From: PALSA-894 sp963757565
Lineage (GTDB): Bacteria; Pseudomonadota; Alphaproteobacteria; Rhizobiales; Xanthobacteraceae
DNA length: 64,000 nt
NCBI GenBank assembly: GCA_963757565.1
Contig: CAVWSB010000006.1
Coordinates: forward strand, 310,001-374,000
Direction: 5' to 3'
The position numbers and the translations under genes were made by a program. This document shows, piece after piece, positions 8,738 to 17,528 of this stretch. Each line of letters begins with the position of its first letter. The stretch's first letter is position 1. The notes under the pieces are model-generated. The model had not been told where the DNA came from, ran no database searches, and saw only the letters and a list, made by a program, of their open reading frames with translations.

Positions 8738-9247
8738 ATGGGTGCTATGATCCGGCTTGCGCGCATCGGCGCTTGTATTGCGGCAATTTCAATGGGCTTG
8801 CCTGCGGCAGCTCACGCGCAGGGTACCGTCAAGTCCGTACATGGCGACTGGCAGATCCGCTGCGACACGCCACCCGGCGCGCAGGGCGAGCAATGCGCCT
8901 TGATTCAGAGCGTCACCGCCGAAGACCGTCCGAATGTCGGACTCACCGTGATCGTACTCAAGACCGCCGACCAGAAGAGCCGCCTGATGCGCGTGCTGGC
9001 GCCGCTCGGCGTGCTGTTGCCGTCAGGCCTCGGCCTGAAGATCGACAAGGCCGACGTGGGGCGAGCCGGCTTCGTGCGTTGCCTGCCGAATGGCTGCGTC
9101 GCCGAAGTCCAGATGGACGACAATCTGCTCAAGCAACTGCGCACGGGCACGGCCGCGACCTTCATTATCTTCCAAACTCCGGAAGAGGGCATCGGCATCC
9201 CGATGAGCCTGAAGGGCTTCGGCGAAGGCTACGACAAGCTGCCGTGA
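8738..9247 (+). CDS. Invasion-associated locus B (IalB) family protein
   Basis: A 169-aa exported protein. The signal peptide is about residues 1-28 (hydrophobic core then AAAHAQG). The mature part has the family pattern HGDWQIRCDTPPGAQGEQCALIQ and paired cysteines in FVRCLPNGC. IalB was named in Bartonella, but homologues are widespread in free-living alphaproteobacteria, where the function is unknown. The ATG at 8738 is preceded by AAGGACAATGG; earlier in-frame starts give a non-signal extension. Confidence 0.88.
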   Translation: MGAMIRLARIGACIAAISMGLPAAAHAQGTVKSVHGDWQIRCDTPPGAQGEQCALIQSVTAEDRPNVGLTVIVLKTADQKSRLMRVLAPLGVLLPSGLGLKIDKADVGRAGFVRCLPNGCVAEVQMDDNLLKQLRTGTAATFIIFQTPEEGIGIPMSLKGFGEGYDKLP

Positions 9248-9248
9248 C

Positions 9249-11228
9249 CTAACCCGGGATCGCAAGGTCGCGGCTTTCCGCAGCCAGGCGCCAGGTTTCT
9301 ACATCGCCCAGCATGGCGTCGCGCGCGGCGTGTGCGCGCGCGCGCAACAGCGCGAAATTGGGCGGATCGACATGCCGCAAGGCCTGAGGCCAGTCGCTTT
9401 CAATCGCCGCTATCAGATTCTCCAGCGCCTCACAGGTGCGGTGCGATCGGTGCGCCACCCCTTCGAAATCTCCTATGACCCGGATGCCATATGACGCGGT
9501 GGCCAGCGCCGGCAAGCCGGCCGCCAGTGCGGTGACGAATAACGCTTGCCAAGGCGTCACGTGCCAGTGGGTGAACGCCGCCACCAAAAGCAGCCCGACC
9601 GCAGCCACCAGCGTGACGCCGAACAGTACCTCGCCGACCCGCTCAATTCGACTTCCTAGCGCGTCCATTCGCGCGGCGGTCGACGCGTGATAGTCGCGCT
9701 GGCTTGTAAGAACTGCGAGCAATGTGTCGCGCGCATTGCGCAAGACACGAGCATCGAAACGGGCTGAACGCAGCCCCTGCTCGCGCAGGATGGCGCGCAC
9801 GTACCAGCCGGTCCATGACGGTTCGGGGCCGAAGAAGAACCCCGGGCGGGCGCCCAGCGTCCAGAGTGGAAGCGCAACGCGCAACCGCTCGGCGACCTCG
9901 CGCGATTCCAGCCAGCGGCGATGCCAGCCATAGCGGCGTCCGATCATGGTGTTGAGAAGGACCGCAAAAATGAACAGGATCTCGATCGCAACGAAGACGA
10001 TCTTGTGATGTGCGAGGTCGGCGACGACCTGTGGATCAGCCATATCGTGCGCGACGAGCGAAACTGCGACTGTTGCGACCGCAAGTGCGGCGAACAGGAA
10101 GTTCGTCACGAACGCGCTGCGGAAAACCTGGCCGAATCGCGTCGCAATCGCGTCAGCCCACCCGAAAGCAAGCGTCAGATGCGAAGGATGCGCCGTCTCA
10201 CTTTCTGCCGGGTCGATGCAAGCCTGCGCGCCGAGTTGCGCGGTGAGCGCGTCGACCGAGACAGGCAGGAGGTCGGCTTTGCGCAGGCCGCGCACACCAA
10301 AGAACGACATCAGCGCGGGAAACGCCAGCCAGCCGTTGAACCGACGCCGCCGCTCGCCAAGATAGTCGTCCAGCGCTTCGCGCTCAGCCTCGTCTTCCGG
10401 GGGCTTTACCATATCCATGACGAGCCCTCGCACGACGTCATCGCTGAGCGGAGAGTGTGGAAGGTCTTCGGCCATATTGACTTGATGCGGATGCTTATCG
10501 AGGCCGCTCCAGCGCACGCAGGTTTCGACCGCACCCTTGGCATCGACGTGAATGATCGGCACGCCAAGGCGCGCTGCCGCGTTCAACATGTCGGGAGTCC
10601 CGCCACGTCCGCGCGACGCCCCTCCGTCCCAGATCGTAAGCAGGATGTCAGCCTGGCCCAGCACCGTGAGGCCGACCGCCTCATAGGCCTTGTTTGCGTC
10701 CGCATCGTCCGGGTCGTCAACGCTGCGCCGCGTACCCGGCAACTCAAGAACCGAGCGCACGATCGCGGGCCGGATCAGGTCGTGGAATTCCTCGATGGAC
10801 TTGCGGGTCGCCTCGACGACGGTGGCATCGGCGGGAGAGCCGTCGCCTTTTTTCCGTGGCTCGAAATCCTTCTCGTACTCCTCCTTCAGGAATGGCAAAG
10901 GCGCATCGAGTGCGTAATCGCGGTGAGCGATCGCGGCGCGTGCGGCGATCCGGTCGGCGCCGTCGGCAAGCGCGCTCGCAAGCGAGATCAAGGGCCGTTC
11001 GCTCCGATAAACGCCGCGCTGACTATGCTGCCCATCGGCATATTGATCATGCGCGAAACGCAACGCGGCGTGGAGCTTCGCCAGCACATCCGCGACGGCC
11101 TTCTCCAAGAAGGCGATCCCGTCAGGATCTTTGGGCAATCGGTTCGGCCGATGGCCTATGATCCCGACGGTCAGCGCAAGACGCGGCTTCGGAGGCGCAC
11201 TGGTCGGAGCCGTCGTCATCGTTGCCAT
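9249..11228 (-). CDS. SLOG-domain protein with C-terminal four-helix SLATT-like membrane region
   Basis: A 659-aa protein I cannot assign to a named gene. Residues 15-230 look like a SLOG/LOG-type Rossmann domain: GIIGHRP at 22-28, SALADGADRIAARAA at 85-99, and TIWDGGASRGRGGTPDML at 198-215 with a glycine-rich ligand loop. Four predicted helices follow as two hairpins (about 372-393/409-430 and 533-552/559-580), each trailed by an amphipathic Arg-rich helix (WHRRWLESREVAERLR; HRSHRTCEALENL), the pattern of SLATT effectors. SLOG-SLATT proteins are predicted nucleotide sensors that open membrane pores in anti-phage or stress systems. No cyclase gene adjoins it. Pore function is inference. Confidence 0.75.
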   Translation of the reverse strand: MATMTTAPTSAPPKPRLALTVGIIGHRPNRLPKDPDGIAFLEKAVADVLAKLHAALRFAHDQYADGQHSQRGVYRSERPLISLASALADGADRIAARAAIAHRDYALDAPLPFLKEEYEKDFEPRKKGDGSPADATVVEATRKSIEEFHDLIRPAIVRSVLELPGTRRSVDDPDDADANKAYEAVGLTVLGQADILLTIWDGGASRGRGGTPDMLNAAARLGVPIIHVDAKGAVETCVRWSGLDKHPHQVNMAEDLPHSPLSDDVVRGLVMDMVKPPEDEAEREALDDYLGERRRRFNGWLAFPALMSFFGVRGLRKADLLPVSVDALTAQLGAQACIDPAESETAHPSHLTLAFGWADAIATRFGQVFRSAFVTNFLFAALAVATVAVSLVAHDMADPQVVADLAHHKIVFVAIEILFIFAVLLNTMIGRRYGWHRRWLESREVAERLRVALPLWTLGARPGFFFGPEPSWTGWYVRAILREQGLRSARFDARVLRNARDTLLAVLTSQRDYHASTAARMDALGSRIERVGEVLFGVTLVAAVGLLLVAAFTHWHVTPWQALFVTALAAGLPALATASYGIRVIGDFEGVAHRSHRTCEALENLIAAIESDWPQALRHVDPPNFALLRARAHAARDAMLGDVETWRLAAESRDLAIPG

Positions 11229-11378
11229 GAAATCCTGTCGCGCGGGCCGTCATTATATAGCGCCATAGCGCGCGACGGGAACTGACAGATACCGCGTAAA
11301 ACAACGCCCGCACTCTATGCCCTCTCGCCGAACGGTCAGGCAGCCCCTATCTTGTCGCAAACGCACATGGAATCGATC

Positions 11379-12794
11379 ATGACCCCATCATCGCTCCTCG
11401 ATCGCGCCGAACTCGACCGCGCCCGCACCACCGCGCTGCTGACGCGCGGCTTGGAAGGTGCGGACGACGGAGAGTTGTTCCTCGAATACCGCCAGGCCGA
11501 AATGCTGGTGTTCGACAACGGCCGCCTGAAGCAATCGACTTACGACACCACGCAAGGCTTCGGGCTGCGCGCCGTGAAGGGCGAAGCGGTCGGCTACGCG
11601 CATGCCTCGGACGTGTCCGAGGGGGCAATCTCGCGCGCCGTCGAGGCGGTGCGCGCCGTACAGGGCGGATACTCGGGCAGCTACTCGCAGGCGCCTGCGC
11701 GCACGAACGTGAAGCTGTACGGCGACGAGAACCCGCTTGGCACGCCTTCCTTCGAGGCGAAGGTGAAGCTGCTGGAAGAGATTGACGCCTTCGCGCGCGC
11801 CAAGGACCCGCGCGTGCGCCAGGTTTCGGTCTCTTTCGGCGCGTCGTGGCAGGTGGTCGAGATCCTGCGCGCCGATGGCGAGACCTACCGCGACGTGCGC
11901 CCGCTGGTGCGTGTCAACGTCTCGGTCGTGGCGGGCGACGGCGACCGTCAGGAATCGGGAAGCCACGGTTATGGTGGGCGCGAGGGCTATCAGCGATTCA
12001 TCGAAGCCGGCAATTGGAAGGGTGCGGTGGACGACGCCGTGCGCCAGGCGCTGGTCAACCTCGAAGCCGTGCCGGCGCCTGCCGGCGAATTCGATGTTGT
12101 GCTCGGCGCCGGCTGGCCGGGCGTGATGCTGCACGAGGCGGTCGGTCATGGGCTGGAGGGCGACTTCAACCGCAAGAAGACAAGCGCGTTCGCGGGCCTG
12201 ATGGGCCAGCAGGTCGCCGCCAAGGGCGTCACCGTGGTGGACGACGGCACGATGACGGACCGGCGCGGCTCGCTCACCATTGATGACGAAGGCACGCCAA
12301 CCGGCCGCACCGTGCTGATCGAGGACGGCATTCTGGTCGGTTACATGCAGGACCGGCAGAACGCGCGCCTGATGGGCATGAAACCGACCGGCAACGGGCG
12401 GCGCGAGTCATACGGCCACGTGCCGATGCCGCGCATGACCAACACCTACATGCTCGCCGGAGGCCGCGATCCGGCCGAGATCATCGCGTCGGTGAAGAAC
12501 GGCATCTATGCGGTGTCGTTCGGTGGCGGACAGGTCGACATCACGTCGGGCAAATACGTGTTCCAGTGCACCGAGGCCTACAAGCTGGAAAACGGCAAGG
12601 TCAGCGCGCCGATCAAGGGTGCGATGCTGATCGGCAACGGACCAAGCGACCTGCATCGCGTCCGCATGATCGGCAACGATCTCGAACTCGACACCGGCAT
12701 CGGCACCTGCGGCAAGAACGGCCAAGGTGTGCCGGTCGGCGTCGGCCAGCCCACGCTGCGTATGGATCGAATCACGGTCGGCGGGACGGGTTAA
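11379..12794 (+). CDS. tldD: Metalloprotease TldD
   Basis: TldD of the TldD/TldE (PmbA) zinc protease pair, which degrades unfolded small peptides and matures some modified peptides. 471 aa from the ATG at 11379 (preceded by GGAA at 8 bases); an ATG four codons upstream is possible. The zinc-binding HExxxH is in HEAVGHGLEGD (His about 252 and 257). Family blocks FDNGRLKQSTYDTTQGFGLR and GIGTCGKNGQGVPVGVGQP are present. The partner pmbA is not in this window. The stop is embedded in TTAA shared with the convergent neighbour. Confidence 0.95.
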   Translation: MTPSSLLDRAELDRARTTALLTRGLEGADDGELFLEYRQAEMLVFDNGRLKQSTYDTTQGFGLRAVKGEAVGYAHASDVSEGAISRAVEAVRAVQGGYSGSYSQAPARTNVKLYGDENPLGTPSFEAKVKLLEEIDAFARAKDPRVRQVSVSFGASWQVVEILRADGETYRDVRPLVRVNVSVVAGDGDRQESGSHGYGGREGYQRFIEAGNWKGAVDDAVRQALVNLEAVPAPAGEFDVVLGAGWPGVMLHEAVGHGLEGDFNRKKTSAFAGLMGQQVAAKGVTVVDDGTMTDRRGSLTIDDEGTPTGRTVLIEDGILVGYMQDRQNARLMGMKPTGNGRRESYGHVPMPRMTNTYMLAGGRDPAEIIASVKNGIYAVSFGGGQVDITSGKYVFQCTEAYKLENGKVSAPIKGAMLIGNGPSDLHRVRMIGNDLELDTGIGTCGKNGQGVPVGVGQPTLRMDRITVGGTG

Positions 12795-13330
12795 CGCACC
12801 ACCCCCGACACGCAGCACGGTTTGTGCCGTGGCCGCGTGAGCTTCTCCTTCAGGAAGCAGCGCGCGGAAGCGCCGAGGTAACCCGGCCGAACGTAGGTCC
12901 AGGCGCGGCAGCGGTCCTCGCCCTTGCAGGCTGCCTCGCACGGTGCGCCGGCCGGGTCGGTCGCCACATCGAGGTTCTTGTAGTCACCGCCGGTACGATC
13001 GATCGAAAACTCGACCGGCCCGCCCTTGCGCTCGAGCACGCCTGCGCCCTTCACGCCTGACACGCAGCAATTGTCTTCGGTACGCGCCGTCACCTGCGAC
13101 TTGAGGAAACAGACCGCTCCGCTTGCTACATTTCCCGGATAGGAAAAGCTCCAGGCGCGGCAGCGCCCTTCCCGCTCGCAGCGCGCCGCGCACACCGCCG
13201 GGTCGCCAGACCGAAGCGGGAAATTCGAATAGTCCCCTCCCGGCCGGTCATAGCCGGACTGCGCGCGCGCCGGTACAGCCGCCGCAAGGGTTGCGGCAAG
13301 ACACAGCATCAGTATGCGCAAGCAACGCAT
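12791..13330 (-). CDS. Secreted protein with two PAN/Apple domains
   Basis: A 179-aa exported protein: signal peptide to about residue 24 (VPARA-QSGY), then two tandem PAN/Apple-like modules. Each begins DRxGGDYxN and carries the cysteine pattern CxxxCxxxxRCRAW, followed by CFLK and a closing CCVSGV. PAN modules usually bind proteins or carbohydrates. AAGG precedes the ATG at 13330. It converges on tldD; the two stop codons share TTAA. Confidence 0.85.
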   Translation of the reverse strand: MRCLRILMLCLAATLAAAVPARAQSGYDRPGGDYSNFPLRSGDPAVCAARCEREGRCRAWSFSYPGNVASGAVCFLKSQVTARTEDNCCVSGVKGAGVLERKGGPVEFSIDRTGGDYKNLDVATDPAGAPCEAACKGEDRCRAWTYVRPGYLGASARCFLKEKLTRPRHKPCCVSGVVR

Positions 13331-13502
13331 GCTCCGCCTTGGATAGTCCGCCCTCGCGCGCCCCGCCGACATGTTAATGAACCGGACCGAAGGAAGCGAG
13401 CGCAACGTAAGGCGAACGCTCACCTTTTCGATATGGGGCGGCGCGCCACGGGTCGTATAGTCGGGCCGCGCGTCGAAGCGCCACACCGTAACGGGATTTT
13501 CG

Positions 13503-15353
13503 ATGAACGAACATTCGGCGGAAGTCAGCCTCCTTGCATTACCGCTCGTGCTGCTGGCCGCGGCCGTGGTCAGCGTGCCGATCGCCCGCTTTGTCCGGCT
13601 CTCGGCCATTGTCGCCTATCTGGTGGCCGGCGTGGTCATCGGGCCGTTCGGCCTCAACATCTTCGACACGCCCGAGCGCATCCTCACCGTCGCCGAGCTC
13701 GGCATCGTGATGCTGCTGTTCTTGATCGGACTCGAACTCGAACTTTCCCGTCTGCTCGCGATGCGCCGCGACATTTTCGGGCTCGGCGTGGCGCAGCTCG
13801 TGATTACGGCGGGCGCGATCGCCGGGCTTGCGGTCGCGACCGGCATGTTCCAGTGGCGCGCCGCGCTGGTCGCCGGGCTCTCGCTCGCGCTCTCCGCCAC
13901 CTCGATTGCGCTGCGCATTCTGGAAGAACGCGGGCACCTGCAGCAGCCGTACGGGCAGCGCGCGTTTGCGATTCTGCTGTTCCAGGACATGTCGGTCGTG
14001 CCGCTGCTCGCGCTCGTCCCCCTGCTCGCCTCGGATGGCGGCGCCAAGCAGCAACTCAGCCTCGCCGAAACCGCGAGCAGCGTTGCGCTGGTCGGCGGCG
14101 CGATCGCGGCGCTCGTCATCGCAGGGCGTTATCTGCTCAATCCGTTCTTCCGTCTGCTCGCGTGGACCGGCGCGCGCGAAGTCATGACCGCGGCCGCGCT
14201 GCTGGTCGTGCTCGGGGCCGCCCTGCTGATGCAGACGGTCGGCATGTCGATGGCGCTCGGCGCGTTTCTCGCCGGCGTGCTGCTCGCCGAATCGACCTAC
14301 CGCCACGAGCTTGAGGCCGACATCGAACCCTTCCGTGGGCTCCTGCTCGCGTTGTTCTTCATGGGCGTCGGCATGACCATCGACATGAAGATCGTGTGGG
14401 CGAACCTGTGGCTAGTGCTCGGCGCCGCCCTCGTTATCACGCTGCTCAAAGCATTTATCGTGTGGGGCCTGTTCCGTGCGACCTGCGCCAAACGTGGCGA
14501 AGCCCTGCAGGCGGGTTCCGTGCTCACTGGCGCGGGCGAATTCGCATTCGTGCTGCTGCCGCTCGGCGTGACACTTGGCGTGCTGAGCACCAATCAGGGC
14601 AGTCTTCTTTCGGCAATCGCCGCGATCACGCTGCTGCTCGGCCCACCCTTCGCGGCGCTGACCGACCTCGCAGTGCGCAAGCTTGCGCGCAAAACGGAAC
14701 AGAACCTTGACGATTTCGCCGATGCGGATGGCACCGTGCTGGTCATCGGCTTCGGTCGTTTCGGGCAGATCGTGTCGCAATACCTGCTCGCCGAAGAGAT
14801 CGACGTGATCACCATCGATCTCGACCCGACGATGATTCAGGTCGCCGGGCGATTCGGCTTCAAGGTCTATTACGGCGACGGCACGCGGCTCGATGTCCTG
14901 CGCGCGGCGGGGCTTGAAAAGGCGCGGCTGATCGCGATCTGCATCGACGACGAGGAGAAGACCAACCACATCGTCGATCTCGTCAAGACGGAGTTTCCCG
15001 GCACCAAGATCTTTGCGCGTTCCTACGACCGCGGTCACACGTTGCAACTGCTCAGCAAGAATGTCGATTACGAGCTGCGCGAGACGTTCGAATCCGCGCT
15101 CCTGTTCGGCCGCAAGACGCTGGAGGCGATGGGCATCGATACCGACCGCGCCGCGATCGTCGAGGATTTCATCCGCAACCGCGATCGCGACCGTATCGCG
15201 GTGCAGCAGGCCGAGGGCATCTATGCCGGCATTGACCTGCTGCGCCAACGTCCGACACCGACGCCGTTCAGCGAGCCCCAGCGGGGCGCGCGCGCGCTCA
15301 ATCAGGAGGCGGGCGAACTGATCGTGCCGGAGAAAGAGGACGCGGATGCGTGA
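13503..15353 (+). CDS. CPA2 cation:proton antiporter with RCK domain (KefB-like)
   Basis: A 616-aa potassium-efflux type antiporter. Residues 1-395 form about 12-13 membrane helices with the CPA2 core (FLIGLELELSRL; ATSIALRILEERG; LLFQDMSVVPLLAL). A TrkA-N/RCK nucleotide-binding domain starts near residue 410 (VLVIGFGRFGQIVSQYLL) with the acidic TIDLD that favours NAD(H). KefB/KefC proteins protect against electrophiles when glutathione adducts bind; the same control here is inferred. The soluble accessory protein (KefF/G type) is not adjacent. Confidence 0.9.
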   Translation: MNEHSAEVSLLALPLVLLAAAVVSVPIARFVRLSAIVAYLVAGVVIGPFGLNIFDTPERILTVAELGIVMLLFLIGLELELSRLLAMRRDIFGLGVAQLVITAGAIAGLAVATGMFQWRAALVAGLSLALSATSIALRILEERGHLQQPYGQRAFAILLFQDMSVVPLLALVPLLASDGGAKQQLSLAETASSVALVGGAIAALVIAGRYLLNPFFRLLAWTGAREVMTAAALLVVLGAALLMQTVGMSMALGAFLAGVLLAESTYRHELEADIEPFRGLLLALFFMGVGMTIDMKIVWANLWLVLGAALVITLLKAFIVWGLFRATCAKRGEALQAGSVLTGAGEFAFVLLPLGVTLGVLSTNQGSLLSAIAAITLLLGPPFAALTDLAVRKLARKTEQNLDDFADADGTVLVIGFGRFGQIVSQYLLAEEIDVITIDLDPTMIQVAGRFGFKVYYGDGTRLDVLRAAGLEKARLIAICIDDEEKTNHIVDLVKTEFPGTKIFARSYDRGHTLQLLSKNVDYELRETFESALLFGRKTLEAMGIDTDRAAIVEDFIRNRDRDRIAVQQAEGIYAGIDLLRQRPTPTPFSEPQRGARALNQEAGELIVPEKEDADA

Positions 15354-15356
15354 TCC

Positions 15357-16733
15357 TCATGCGGGGGCCAACGGGAGCGACAAACAAGCACGAAGACCGC
15401 CGGAAGGCGCCGATTCAAGTTCGAGCGTGCCGCCATAAAGCTCCACAAGCTCGCGCGTAATCGGCAAGCCAAACCCGAATCCCGGCGCGCTTTCGTCGAG
15501 GCGCAGTCCTGGCTTGAGCACTTGCGAGATCTGCTCCGCGGGCAGACCCGGTCCGTCATCCTCAATGGTGAAAACGACGCTGCGTTGGGACTCAATCCGC
15601 GCGCCAACGCGAACTGTCCCGCGCGCCCACTTGAAAGCATTCTCCAGAAGGTTGCCCACCATCTCGTCGAAATCTTGCTGCTCGCAGGGGACTGCAACAT
15701 CGGCCGCAACATCGGCCGAGAATGCGATCTGCTTGTCGGCATAAACCTTTCCCAGCACCGCCCCGAGATCCACGATGCGCGGCGCAGTTATGGTCCGCGC
15801 CCGCACCGGTCCGTTCAAGGCCGCGGTCCGCGCGCGCCCGAGATGATGGCGAATGCGCCGCTCCATCAGGTCCACCAGATCGCGCAAGTCGCGGCGATCC
15901 GATTCCTGCGGCAACGCGACTGCGAGCGTTGCCAAGGGCGTCTTCAGGCCATGCGCCAGATTTGCCACATGACGGCGGGCGCGCTCCAGATTGGCGGCGT
16001 TCTGCTCAAGCAACGCATTCAGCTCGACGGCAAGCGGCTGGATTTCATGCGGCTGATCGGCCGGCACGCTCTCGCTGCGGCCTGCGCGCACGTCGGCCAC
16101 CGCGCGGCGCAACCGCTCCAGCGGCCGCAAGCCAAGCCGAACCTGCAGAACCATCGCGAGCACCAGTGCGGCGCCAAGGGCCGCAAGCGAGATTGCAAGA
16201 GTCGTCATCGCCTCGCGCAATGGCCCGAGTACGGCCTCGCGCGGCGCAGACACCATGATCGTCGCGGGCGCACCGGCCATCTTCACCTGCATCACACGGA
16301 AATGCAGCGGTCGATCGTCAGGCCCTCGTCCGTCCACCGGTCGCGGCCGCTCGCTCCCGCTGTCGCCCGGCTTGCGCGGTGGCTTCGGCGGAAGCGGCCC
16401 CCCTGACCCGTCCGGCAAAACCAGATCGGCACCGTCGAGCGACCGCGAACGCAGCACGGTTTTTTCCCCCGCGACCTGCCAGTACCATCCGCGCCGAACC
16501 CGATCGAAGGGCGGTCCGTCCGCGTCGCCCGCGAGCGAAAGAACGCCGTCGCCGTCCGCACGCAGCATCGAGGTCAGGAAAAGGATTTGCGTATCGAGTC
16601 GCTGGTCGATCTGGCCCTGCACGAAACGGTGCAGTACGAAGAAAATCACCACCGCCGCGACGACGAGCGCCGCCGTAATGAAAACGCCGGCGCCGACAAG
16701 CAGCCTCCTGCCCAGCGAGGCGCGCCGCCACAT
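15357..16733 (-). CDS. Sensor histidine kinase (PhoQ-like)
   Basis: Membrane sensor kinase of a two-component pair with the upstream response regulator. Two helices (about 11-34 and 177-198) enclose a periplasmic sensor rich in Pro, Asp and Arg. HAMP follows, then the phosphoacceptor His near 261 in NLAHGLKTPLATL, the N box in GNLLENAFKWARG, G1 in EDDGPGLP and G2 in GFGFGLPI. The regulator's TGA overlaps this start (GTG at 16736 or ATG at 16733), so the pair is co-translated. The acidic sensor and neighbouring OB-fold proteins suggest cation or envelope-stress sensing, which is inference. Confidence 0.93.
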   Translation of the reverse strand: MWRRASLGRRLLVGAGVFITAALVVAAVVIFFVLHRFVQGQIDQRLDTQILFLTSMLRADGDGVLSLAGDADGPPFDRVRRGWYWQVAGEKTVLRSRSLDGADLVLPDGSGGPLPPKPPRKPGDSGSERPRPVDGRGPDDRPLHFRVMQVKMAGAPATIMVSAPREAVLGPLREAMTTLAISLAALGAALVLAMVLQVRLGLRPLERLRRAVADVRAGRSESVPADQPHEIQPLAVELNALLEQNAANLERARRHVANLAHGLKTPLATLAVALPQESDRRDLRDLVDLMERRIRHHLGRARTAALNGPVRARTITAPRIVDLGAVLGKVYADKQIAFSADVAADVAVPCEQQDFDEMVGNLLENAFKWARGTVRVGARIESQRSVVFTIEDDGPGLPAEQISQVLKPGLRLDESAPGFGFGLPITRELVELYGGTLELESAPSGGLRACLSLPLAPA

Positions 16734-17398
16734 CACGAATCGCCCGCGCTGAGCATGTATCCCCGCCCGCGCTCGGTCGCGATCATGTCCTTGCCGATCT
16801 TGCGGCGCAAACGCGCGATGATCACTTCCAACGAATTAGAGTCCGTACCGGCATCGCCCTCGTAAACTTTTTCGGTCAGTGCGGTCCGGTCGACGATCAG
16901 ATCCTTGCGCAAAATCAGGCACTCAAGGACGCGCCACTCTAGCGCCGTGACCTTGAGCGGCAGCCCGTCGATTTCGAATACGCCGGTTTGCGCATCGAAC
17001 GTAAGCGGCCCGCAAACGATCTGCGGCGCAGCATGCCCCGCCGAGCGGCGCACCAAAGCACGCAGCCGCATCACGAGTTCTTCGATCCGGAACGGCTTGG
17101 TGAGATAGTCGTCTGCGCCGGCCTTGAACCCGTCGACCTTGTCGGTCCAGCCATCGCGCGCGGTGAGGATCAGGACCGGCAGGTTTCGCCCGTTTCGTCG
17201 CCACGCACGCAAGACCTGCGCCCCCGGGACCTTGGGCAATCCCAGATCGAGAACCGCCGCATCGTACGGCTCGTTCTCTCCGAGATGCTGCCCGTCCTCA
17301 CCGTTAGCCGCGATATCGACCGCGAAATTCTCCGCGCGCAAAGCCTTGGCAATCTCCTGCGAGAGCAGGGGGTCATCCTCTACAAGAAGAACTTTCAT
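16733..17398 (-). CDS. OmpR/PhoP-family response regulator
   Basis: 221 aa. Receiver domain with acidic pocket EDD (7-9), phosphoacceptor Asp51 in VLDLGLP, Thr79 and Lys101 (DDYLTKPF). The C-terminal winged helix (about 125-219) ends in LEVIIARLRRKIGKDMIATERGRGYML, the OmpR recognition region. First gene of the operon with its kinase. Divergent from the OB-fold gene across a 130-base gap holding a 34-bp palindrome, a likely shared control region. Confidence 0.94.
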   Translation of the reverse strand: MKVLLVEDDPLLSQEIAKALRAENFAVDIAANGEDGQHLGENEPYDAAVLDLGLPKVPGAQVLRAWRRNGRNLPVLILTARDGWTDKVDGFKAGADDYLTKPFRIEELVMRLRALVRRSAGHAAPQIVCGPLTFDAQTGVFEIDGLPLKVTALEWRVLECLILRKDLIVDRTALTEKVYEGDAGTDSNSLEVIIARLRRKIGKDMIATERGRGYMLSAGDS

Positions 17399-17444
17399 AG
17401 CAAATCCCGTGGCTTAACCAGACCGGCGGTAACCCGCTCGTCTT

Positions 17445-17478
17445 AACTCAGCCTGAACCGTCCGGTTCAGGCTGAGTT
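17445..17478. promoter_or_regulatory. 34-bp perfect palindrome between the two-component and OB-fold genes
   Basis: Arms AACTCAGCCTGAACCG and CGGTTCAGGCTGAGTT are perfectly complementary over 16 bases with a 2-base spacer. It lies 47 bases upstream of the regulator start and 51 bases upstream of the OB-fold start, roughly central. It lacks a clear T run, so an operator for divergent promoters is more likely than a terminator. The binding protein is unknown. Confidence 0.7.
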
Positions 17479-17528
17479 TGGCTGCCCGGCATAGCGTGCC
17501 TGCAACGCAACAACACGAGAGAGCAGCG

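Noticed and set aside
6073..9252. 1059-residue open frame on the plus strand
   Set aside because: Antisense to ctaD and ctaC; composition (His/Arg/Asp rich, no domain) is that of a GC-rich shadow frame. Only its end, in the correct start, is the IalB-like gene.
17445..17478. Rho-independent terminator
   Set aside because: No T run on either strand and located between divergent starts, where no transcript ends.
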